28,350 nucleotides of DNA from CAYTBN01 sp964542165. Lineage in GTDB: Bacteria > Myxococcota_A > UBA796 > UBA9615 > CAYRNR01. Made by a program: the position numbers and the translations under genes. The notes under the pieces were generated by a model, which saw only the letters and a list, made by a program, of their open reading frames with translations, was not told where the DNA came from and did no database searches. Shown in pieces: positions 22,902 to 28,350 of the stretch (the first letter of the stretch is position 1; every line of letters begins with the position of its first letter). Where the stretch lies: the NCBI GenBank assembly GCA_964542165.1, contig CAZITQ010000123.1, positions 1-28,350 of the forward strand, given 5' to 3'.

Positions 22902-25007
22902 TTGCCCGAACCCACCGACGCCACCGCCGTCGACCCGAGCGCCGAGTCCGACGCCCCGCCCAAGGCGAAGGGCAAGGCGGGGGCGATCTTCAAGCGCGGC
23001 TGCCTGACCGCGATGGTGCTGTTCGTGGTGCTGGTCGCGGCGCTGATCGCGGCCCGGGACATCTCCAAGCACCGAAAGGCCGAGGCCCAGCAGGAGAGGG
23101 CCAAGACCGAGTTCGCCCCGGTCTTCGAGAAGATGGACGAGGCGGTGGAGCAGGGGGAGGGGGCCGCGGTCGGCTACGACCTGGACCAGACCATCCGCGT
23201 GCTCCACGGCATGGACCAGGGGATCCGCGGCGCCCTGGAGCGAGACGAGTCGCTGCAGCAGTACCTGGCCGCCATGGCGGCGGCGGACTACCGCGGCGTG
23301 GCGCCGGAGGTGATCGAGGCGCGCTCGGCGATGCTGGACGTGCTGTACGAGCTGTACGCCGTGCAGCTGGAGGAGGACGCCCAGCAGGAGCTGTGGGAGT
23401 ACAGCGGCGAGCTGCTGCTGGCCATGATGTCGGTGGTGGAGGTGGACGCGGCCACGGGTCCGCTGGGGCCGGTGGGTGGATTGTCGGTGGATCGGGCCCA
23501 GGCCCAGGCCGAGCTGGAGCTGCTGCGCGAGAAGCACGAGGACGAGCTCGAGCTGGTCCAGGAGCGGGCGCGGCTGGAGACCGACCTGTTCGACGCCATG
23601 CTCGAGTACGCCGATGCCTACTACGAGTACGTCGAGGAGTGGGATCGGCTGTGTGTGATGCGCGACCGGGCCTACCTGGCCGTCCACGACGGCAACTGGA
23701 CGGCCGCCATCGAGGCATCCGACGCGGCCATCGACCTGGCGCCCCACGAGAAGGAGGCCCACCTGCTCAAGGCGCTGGCGCTGATCGAGTCGGGGACCGC
23801 CGAGGGGGCGCAGGTGGAGAACCTGCTGCACGGCTACATCCAGGAGCATCCGGACAGCACCGCGCCGGCCCAGCTGCTGCTGGGCGTGCACCACGCCCGC
23901 GCCGGCAACCGCTCCGAGGCCTCGCTCCAGCTGCAGCAGGCGGCCGCGTACTACCCCCGCCAGTCGGAGCGGCTGAGCGACCTGCTGGACCCGTACCGGC
24001 AGCGGGCGTTTCTGCGCAAGACCCGGGAGGGCAACTTCATCGTCGGCCAGTACCAGTCCACCATGCTGGGCGCCGGCTACTTCAGCCCCGACCTGCAGAT
24101 GGCGCGGATCCACTTCGCCGCCGGCGAGCACGAGCAGGGCAAGACCAAGGTCAAGGATCACTTCGCCCGCCGCCGCAGTCAGGAGCAGTGGGAGCTGGTC
24201 CTGTCGGACATCCAGTTCGCCGAGACCACCCTCGGCGACGACTTCCGCGCGCTGTTCCCCGAGGACAGCTACCTGGACCTGATCGTCAAGCCGACCCTGT
24301 TCGGCGACAAGATCAAGGTGTCGATCGACAACCGCTCCCCCCAGACCTTGCACAACGCCACCCTGGTCCACTGCATCCAGTTCACCGACATGCACCCGGA
24401 CGACTACCAGACCTTCACCTCGCCGACCCAGCCGGCGGTCATGGCCCACGACCGCACCGACTTCGGCGAGCTGGAGGTGTCCTACGAGTGGTTCGGCGAG
24501 ACCAAGAACGTGGACCACGTGGTGACCCACCGGGCGGTGTTGATCTCCAACGAGGCCGTCGACTGGGTGGACACGGACCAGTACAAGATCGCCGAGGCCG
24601 CCGAGTTCCGCGAGATGCGGCGCAAGCGGGCCGCGGGGCTCATCGGCGGCGCCGCCGAGTCCACCACCAGCCCGCTGGTGGACAAGGTGCTGGACGAGGC
24701 CCGGGACCGCACCGAGGTGAAGTTCGAGTCCAAGGTGCTGGGCGACAAGGTGACCCTGGAGCTGCCCCGGGAGTTCTCGATCCTCAAGCCCGTGTTCCGC
24801 CTCGAGGTCGAGGACGAGACCCTCGAGCCCAAGTCCAACCTGATCCAGGGGGACAAGATCGTGCTGGAGTTCCAGGGCATCCCCGGCACCGAGTCGGCCC
24901 AGCCCGGCGAGATCACCCTGGTGGTCAACAGCGTACTGGCCGACGTGGAGCTGACCTTCGGATCCGAGGGGGGCGGGAGCTACCGGTTGCTGGACGTGGG
25001 GCGGTAG
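22902..25007 (+). CDS. Membrane-anchored protein with TPR-like region, function unknown
   Basis: Encodes 701 aa from a TTG start at 22902, supported by AGGAGG at 22891-22896 with 5-nt spacing. A Pro/Ala/acidic N-terminus of about 30 residues leads to a single helix GCLTAMVLFVVLVAALIAAR (about 33-52), so most of the protein is likely outside the cytoplasm. Residues about 60-240 are acidic and helical, with a probable coiled coil (AELELLREKHEDELELVQER). A TPR-like pair follows at about 250-330 (AVHDGNWTAAIEASDAAIDLAPHEKEAHLLKAL). The C-terminal half is beta-rich and contains IVKPTLFGDKIKVSIDNRS and VVNSVLADVELTF. No enzyme motif is seen. The gene follows the transacylase-kinase by 51 nt and converges on the zinc-ribbon gene with a 3-nt gap. 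I do not recognise the family. Confidence 0.8.
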   Translation: MPEPTDATAVDPSAESDAPPKAKGKAGAIFKRGCLTAMVLFVVLVAALIAARDISKHRKAEAQQERAKTEFAPVFEKMDEAVEQGEGAAVGYDLDQTIRVLHGMDQGIRGALERDESLQQYLAAMAAADYRGVAPEVIEARSAMLDVLYELYAVQLEEDAQQELWEYSGELLLAMMSVVEVDAATGPLGPVGGLSVDRAQAQAELELLREKHEDELELVQERARLETDLFDAMLEYADAYYEYVEEWDRLCVMRDRAYLAVHDGNWTAAIEASDAAIDLAPHEKEAHLLKALALIESGTAEGAQVENLLHGYIQEHPDSTAPAQLLLGVHHARAGNRSEASLQLQQAAAYYPRQSERLSDLLDPYRQRAFLRKTREGNFIVGQYQSTMLGAGYFSPDLQMARIHFAAGEHEQGKTKVKDHFARRRSQEQWELVLSDIQFAETTLGDDFRALFPEDSYLDLIVKPTLFGDKIKVSIDNRSPQTLHNATLVHCIQFTDMHPDDYQTFTSPTQPAVMAHDRTDFGELEVSYEWFGETKNVDHVVTHRAVLISNEAVDWVDTDQYKIAEAAEFREMRRKRAAGLIGGAAESTTSPLVDKVLDEARDRTEVKFESKVLGDKVTLELPREFSILKPVFRLEVEDETLEPKSNLIQGDKIVLEFQGIPGTESAQPGEITLVVNSVLADVELTFGSEGGGSYRLLDVGR

Positions 25008-25010
25008 GGA

Positions 25011-26198
25011 TCACATCAGCCAGGACGGAATCCGGGTTCCCCACAACAGGATGAAGGTCCCGATCAGGGCCGCCAGGGGCACCAGCGTGCCCAGGACCAA
25101 CCGGAAGAGCAGGGGGCCCTTGACCATGGGCGGCGCCTCGACCTTGCCCAGGGCCTCGTCGGCCAGGTCGTCGCAGCCCTCGATCTCCCGGCGGCGGTTC
25201 GACGGTCCCTGGAACAGCAGCCACCAGGTCTCGGCGTCCGGCTCGTGATCGAAGAGCTCGTGGCGGACCTGACCCGGGACCCGGGCCACGGTCTGGCAGA
25301 ACTCGCAGGTCACCGTGGGGGCGTCGCCGATGCCGGCCATGGCCGCGCCGCACCCGGGGCAGCGGATCACCGACGCGCCCTCCGGGCCCGCCTCGGCAAG
25401 CCGCACCCGTGGGCGATCTCCGCGAGCGGCCTCGGCGGCCACCCCGCGCAGGCCCGGACAGAGGCGCCGCGCTCGCGGATCGACCTCGTAGCTGGCCGAC
25501 TCGCCGCAACGGCCACATCGGGTCGACACCGTACCCCCGGTGGCCTGCAGCTCCACGGGGATCCCGCAGTCGGGGCACAGGGGGTGTCCAGGCGACGCGT
25601 CGATGCGCAGCGAGCGCGGCACCACCATCCCGTCCTCGACGCTGGTCCCGGTCTGGGACAGCCGTGCCCCGGTGCGGTAGCGGCCGATGGACGCCAGGGG
25701 ATTGTCCCCGGCGATGGAGACCCGGGGGTGGGGGTGGCGCCCCTCGGGCGCGGGTCCGGCCAGATCGCCGACTCCGTGAGCGTGGCGCAGGGCGGCGGTC
25801 CAGCTGCCGACATCGAACACCTGGTCCAGACCGCAGCGCAAGCAGCGCACCGTACCGTCCAGATCCAGCTGGTTCAGGGGCGACATGTGGCCGCAGGACC
25901 GGCACTGGAAGTGGCAGCGGACGGCTACCGGGTAGGAGTCGTCGTCCAGGGTCGGGTCGTCCAGGGGGCGGTCGAGGGTGCCCTCGCACCACTCGCAGCT
26001 CCTGCGTTCTTCCGGGGCGGTCACGCCGCAGGTCGGGCAGAGCTGCCGGGCGTTCGCCGGGGTCTCGGCGGGGGGGGCGTCCGGATCCTCGGTGGGCCGA
26101 TCATCCTCTTCGCCGCGGACCTCGGCGCCGCATCCCAGGCAGAACGCCGCGTGGGCGGGGAGCTCGCGGTGGCAGCTGGGGCAGGTCTTGTCGGGCAT
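25011..26198 (-). CDS. Membrane-anchored protein with five zinc-ribbon modules
   Basis: Encodes 395 aa; the ATG at 26198 starts MPDKTCPSC. Paired CxxC knuckles form about five zinc ribbons: CPSC/CLGC at the N-terminus, CPTC/CEWC, CRSC/CLRC, CPDC/CGRC and CPGC/CEFC. Between the third and fourth lies a spacer of about 85 residues without cysteines. The C-terminus is one hydrophobic helix (LVLGTLVPLAALIGTFILLW), so the ribbons probably face the cytoplasm from a tail anchor. Zinc-ribbon arrays of this kind bind proteins or nucleic acids; no catalytic domain is visible. An in-frame TTG at 26204 is a less likely start. It is divergent from the IAIGQ-repeat gene across only 44 bp, which suggests shared control. 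Confidence 0.8.
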   Translation of the reverse strand: MPDKTCPSCHRELPAHAAFCLGCGAEVRGEEDDRPTEDPDAPPAETPANARQLCPTCGVTAPEERRSCEWCEGTLDRPLDDPTLDDDSYPVAVRCHFQCRSCGHMSPLNQLDLDGTVRCLRCGLDQVFDVGSWTAALRHAHGVGDLAGPAPEGRHPHPRVSIAGDNPLASIGRYRTGARLSQTGTSVEDGMVVPRSLRIDASPGHPLCPDCGIPVELQATGGTVSTRCGRCGESASYEVDPRARRLCPGLRGVAAEAARGDRPRVRLAEAGPEGASVIRCPGCGAAMAGIGDAPTVTCEFCQTVARVPGQVRHELFDHEPDAETWWLLFQGPSNRRREIEGCDDLADEALGKVEAPPMVKGPLLFRLVLGTLVPLAALIGTFILLWGTRIPSWLM

Positions 26199-26214
26199 GG
26201 TCAAACTCGACCGT

Positions 26215-26241
26215 AGTATATTCCAGGCCTCGCGAGGTCAC
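26215..26241 (-). promoter_or_regulatory. Candidate promoter for the zinc-ribbon gene
   Basis: On the minus strand TATACT (26220-26215, 5/6 to the -10 consensus) has GTGACC (26241-26236, 4/6) upstream at a short 15-bp spacing. Initiation would fall near 26208, giving a leader of only about 10 nt before the ATG at 26198, which also lacks a clear Shine-Dalgarno. On the plus strand the same AT-rich patch reads TATATT at 26217-26222 and could serve the divergent gene. Confidence 0.38.
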
Positions 26242-26242
26242 C

Positions 26243-26893
26243 GTGGATCGCTGGATAGACGTAGGCCAGGAGGCCGAGGGATTTATCGCCATCGGGCAGA
26301 TGGCCACCGGTGTGATCGCCATCGGCCAGATGGCCTTCGGCGTGATCGCCATCGGCCAGGTGGCCCGCGGGGTGGTGGCGATCGGACAGGTCTCACTGGG
26401 GATCTTCACCGTGGGTATGGCGTCTGCGGGGGTGGTCTACACCGTGGCCCTCGTGGGTGTGGCGGGGGTGGCCGGTCCGGGGCTGGTGATCCCGCTGGCG
26501 CCGGTGTTGCCCAAACGCCCCCGCTTCCCGTCCACGGTGAGCGCCGCCGCCCTGCGAGCGGGCACGGTGGTCGCCGGTTGGCTCCGCGTGACCCTCGAAC
26601 CGGTCGGCGCGGATGACCTGCGTATCTTGCACTCCCGGGAGGAGCTCCCCGTCCGCTTCGCGCGGCGGGTCTGGGAGACGGCGCGCTCCCGGGCCAGCGG
26701 CGCCCACCCCAGGGTGCTGGCCTTCGTGGAGCGTCGGGGGGACGAGCTCGTCTGCTCACGCCTGATGGACATCCCCGAGCGCGGCCGGATCGGCTGCGTG
26801 CTCCCGGTGATCCAGTTCGCCGCCCTGTGCGGCCTCTGCGTCGCGTTCTGGCTGGGCGTGGCCATGCCCCTGGCCCAGGCGCTGCTGCGCTGA
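26243..26893 (+). CDS. Membrane protein with 10-residue GxIAIGQxAx repeats, function unknown
   Basis: Encodes 216 aa from GTG 26243, with GAGGT 4-5 nt upstream. Residues 3-62 are six 10-residue repeats (separate entry). A hydrophobic segment GVVYTVALVGVAGVAGPGLVIPLAPVLP follows. A soluble domain of about 90 residues comes next, with basic and acidic strands (LRVTLEPVGADDLRIL, FARRVWETARSRASG, LAFVERRGDELVCSRL). The protein ends with a second hydrophobic helix (IQFAALCGLCVAFWLGVAMPLAQALL). The repeat pattern occurs in hypothetical proteins of myxobacteria and planctomycetes as far as I recall; I know of no function. It may form a stacked beta structure or membrane-inserted hairpins. Its divergent partner is the zinc-ribbon membrane protein. 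Confidence 0.78.
   Translation: MDRWIDVGQEAEGFIAIGQMATGVIAIGQMAFGVIAIGQVARGVVAIGQVSLGIFTVGMASAGVVYTVALVGVAGVAGPGLVIPLAPVLPKRPRFPSTVSAAALRAGTVVAGWLRVTLEPVGADDLRILHSREELPVRFARRVWETARSRASGAHPRVLAFVERRGDELVCSRLMDIPERGRIGCVLPVIQFAALCGLCVAFWLGVAMPLAQALLR
26249..26428 (+). repeat. Six 30-bp repeats encoding GxIAIGQxAx
   Basis: Six contiguous 30-bp units. The first, encoding RWIDVGQEAE, and the last, encoding GIFTVGMASA, are degenerate. The middle four encode GFIAIGQMAT, GVIAIGQMAF, GVIAIGQVAR and GVVAIGQVSL. The middle units share long identical DNA stretches (GTGATCGCCATCGGCCAG), consistent with recent unit duplication. Confidence 0.9.
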
Positions 26894-26907
26894 TCGGGGC
26901 GCCGATC
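26892..26907. terminator. Hairpin between two convergent genes
   Basis: GATCGG at 26892-26897 and CCGATC at 26902-26907 form a perfect 6-bp stem with a GGCG loop. It fills most of the 21-bp gap between the convergent genes, so it could act as a terminator for both. No U tract is present on either side. Confidence 0.35.
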
Positions 26908-26914
26908 CGGTCGC

Positions 26915-28350
26915 CTATTCGCAGATCCCGGCCAGGTTGCAGACCTCACCCTGGGCGCAGTCCAGGTCCTCGGCGCACTGGACGCAGGCCGTGGATCCGC
27001 CATCGCTGGCCGCCACCAGCATGTCCCCGCCATAGACCTCGAAGTCGGGGATCGGGACGCCGTTGTCGTAGGTGCACGAGCCGAAGTTGCACATGGTGTC
27101 GAGGTTGTCGTAGCCGGCCAGGAAGCCGTCGGCCCAGATCAGCTCCGCCGGGTCGATGGTGAAGGTGAAGTTGGTCGACCACTGGACCTCGAAGGCGTAG
27201 AGCCCGGGACCGGGGAAGGTGACGTAGCGGAACTTCTTCCACTGCCCGTCGTCCCAGTTCACCCCGACCACGGGGTCGCCCTCGATGTACAGGGCCAGGG
27301 CGTCGTTGCCGGTCAGCCCCACGGTCACGTTGAGCGGGTCGCCGCACTGCAGGTTGATGAAGCCCCGGAAGCGGGAGCCGCCCATGCTGCCGGTGGGGGA
27401 GAGCACGGGCCAGGGGTTGGTGGGGTCGAAGTTGCCCGGGCTGCCTTCGTACGCCGCGCCGGAGCGGTTGGAGTAGTCCAGCAGAGCGAAGTTCTCGTTG
27501 GTGGTCGACTGCAGCCCCGACTCCACCCCGTCGAGGATGTTCATGTAGGTGGGCAGGTTGGACAGGTGGTGGGGATCGGGGGCTCCGGTGATCTCGCCCA
27601 TCATGGCGCAGGCACCCGGGGCGTCGGGGCCCTCGACGGCCTCGTACGAGGGTGCCGCGATCTCGATGGGGTACGAGCAGTCGTTGTCCGCGGTCCCGTC
27701 GCAGTCGCCGTCCGCCCCGTCGCAGATCTCCTGGGCGTCGGGGTTGACCCGGGCGTCGCTGTCGTCGCAGTCGTCGCCGTTCTCCACGTACCCGTCCGGG
27801 ACGTCGCACAGCAGCTCGGGCGCGGCGCCGTCGCCGTACCCGTCACAGTCGTCGTCCGGCCACACCTCGATGCCGTCGATCGGCTCGTTGTCCACCACCC
27901 CATCGCAGTCGTCGTCGAGGCCGTTGCAGACCTCGTCCGCCGACTCGTGGACCGTCGGATCCGCGTCGTTGCAGTCCTCACAGGCGTGGTAGCCGTCCCC
28001 ATCGGCGTCGACCACGTCGTCGTCGTCGCCGTCCACGAGTCCGTCGCAGTCGTTGTCCAGCCCGTCGCAGAGCTCCGGGGCGCCGGGGTAGACGTCCGGG
28101 TTGCCGTCGTCGCAGTCCTCGCAGTCGTCGCTGCCGTCGGCGTCGCTGTCCGGCACGTCGGGATCGTCGCCGTCCACGAGCCCGTCGCAGTCGTTGTCCT
28201 GTCCGTCGCAGGCCTCGGCCGCGCCCGGGAAGTTGGCGGGATCGGCGTCGTCGCAGTCGCTGCACGCCCCCGCGCCGTCCCCGTCGTCGTCCGGCAAGTC
28301 CCCATCGTCGACGTCCACGAGACCGTCGCAGTCGTTGTCCTCACCAAAAC
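26915..28350 (-). CDS. MopE-type metal-binding-repeat exported protein, 5' end beyond the window
   Basis: The frame is open through the right edge (repeat sequence DNDCDGLVDVDD continues to 28350), so the start and signal peptide are missing; 478 codons are present. Residues up to about 225 are repeats of about 47 aa with the pattern DNDCDGLVDGDD...DCEDCDDxxPxxxPGAxExCDG, the putative metal-binding (Cu-binding MopE) motif. Such Asp-rich DxDxDG loops may also bind Ca. The last about 250 residues are a separate domain rich in aromatic and Gly residues (beta-sandwich-like: GGSRFRGFINLQCGD, NDALALYIEGDPVVGVNW, PGPGLYAFEVQWS), ending in a Cys-rich tail CVQCAEDLDCAQGEVCNLAGICE-like. It is a surface or secreted protein. 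Related proteins are numerous in Myxococcota genomes; the function of most is unknown. Confidence 0.88.
   Translation of the reverse strand, partial: FGEDNDCDGLVDVDDGDLPDDDGDGAGACSDCDDADPANFPGAAEACDGQDNDCDGLVDGDDPDVPDSDADGSDDCEDCDDGNPDVYPGAPELCDGLDNDCDGLVDGDDDDVVDADGDGYHACEDCNDADPTVHESADEVCNGLDDDCDGVVDNEPIDGIEVWPDDDCDGYGDGAAPELLCDVPDGYVENGDDCDDSDARVNPDAQEICDGADGDCDGTADNDCSYPIEIAAPSYEAVEGPDAPGACAMMGEITGAPDPHHLSNLPTYMNILDGVESGLQSTTNENFALLDYSNRSGAAYEGSPGNFDPTNPWPVLSPTGSMGGSRFRGFINLQCGDPLNVTVGLTGNDALALYIEGDPVVGVNWDDGQWKKFRYVTFPGPGLYAFEVQWSTNFTFTIDPAELIWADGFLAGYDNLDTMCNFGSCTYDNGVPIPDFEVYGGDMLVAASDGGSTACVQCAEDLDCAQGEVCNLAGICE
27676..28350 (-). repeat. MopE-like ~141-bp coding repeats
   Basis: About four and a half units of roughly 141 bp. 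Three regular units contain DNDCDGLVDGDD-type loops spaced by DCxDCDDxxP segments. One longer, degenerate unit (DDDCDGVVDNEP...) is followed by a terminal DGDCDGTADNDC. The array continues past the right edge. On the plus strand it appears as GTCGTCGCAGTC-rich sequence. Confidence 0.85.

Noticed and set aside
22482..24530. A 682-codon - strand open frame opposite the TPR protein.
   Set aside because: It is low complexity and has no domain. The + strand frame has a strong ribosome site, a membrane helix and TPR-like repeats.
27676..28350. Regular GTCGTCGCAGTC-like repeats that could suggest a CRISPR array.
   Set aside because: Units are coding, degenerate and about 141 bp, and encode MopE-type loops; there are no unique spacers.

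Overview
The window is a gene-dense, very GC-rich (around 70% by eye) bacterial stretch with 19 protein genes and no RNA gene, CRISPR array or insertion sequence that I can support. Several traits point to an uncultured myxobacterium-like lineage (Myxococcota / former Deltaproteobacteria). These are the MopE-type Asp/Cys repeats at the right edge, Asp-rich linkers in exported proteins, a serine protease ending in a Cys pair plus hydrophobic helix plus Arg tail (MYXO-CTERM-like), an FHA-histidine kinase, and many lipoproteins. This taxonomic call is inference. The first ~95 bases are low-complexity G runs and a CG run and look like a poor-quality contig edge.

Layout. 1-2017 (+): C-terminal part of a DEAH-box helicase, then a small monoheme cytochrome c lipoprotein. 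2051-4887 (-): a BtuF-like substrate-binding lipoprotein translationally coupled to a TMTC-like membrane protein. 4986-7425 (+): an FHA-histidine kinase and a radical SAM protein. 7392-12424 (-): two secreted proteases, a thermolysin/fungalysin-like metalloprotease with five C-terminal repeats and a trypsin-like protease with a C-terminal anchor. 12561-16802 (+): one open frame encoding a glycyl radical enzyme activase fused to a glycyl radical enzyme, followed by a SUMF1-domain lipoprotein. 16808-20480 (-): a tightly overlapped molybdenum cofactor operon, moaA-moeA-moaC-(MOSC-mog fusion). 20655-25007 (+): a phosphotransacylase-butyrate kinase fusion, then a membrane-anchored TPR protein. 25011-26893: a divergent pair, a multi-zinc-ribbon membrane protein and a protein with 10-residue GxIAIGQxAx repeats. 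26915-28350 (-): a MopE-repeat protein running off the right edge.

The common theme of the central part is anaerobic or facultatively anaerobic energy metabolism. The glycyl radical enzyme is of the oxygen-sensitive type. The Pta/Ptb-Buk fusion would turn an acyl-CoA into an acid plus ATP. The Moco operon would serve molybdenum or tungsten oxidoreductases, none of which is in the window. Three consecutive metabolic loci carry fusions of enzymes that are usually separate: activase-GRE, MOSC-Mog and transacylase-kinase. The activase-GRE fusion is the most unusual item here. That these loci form one pathway is only a hypothesis, because they are not in one operon.
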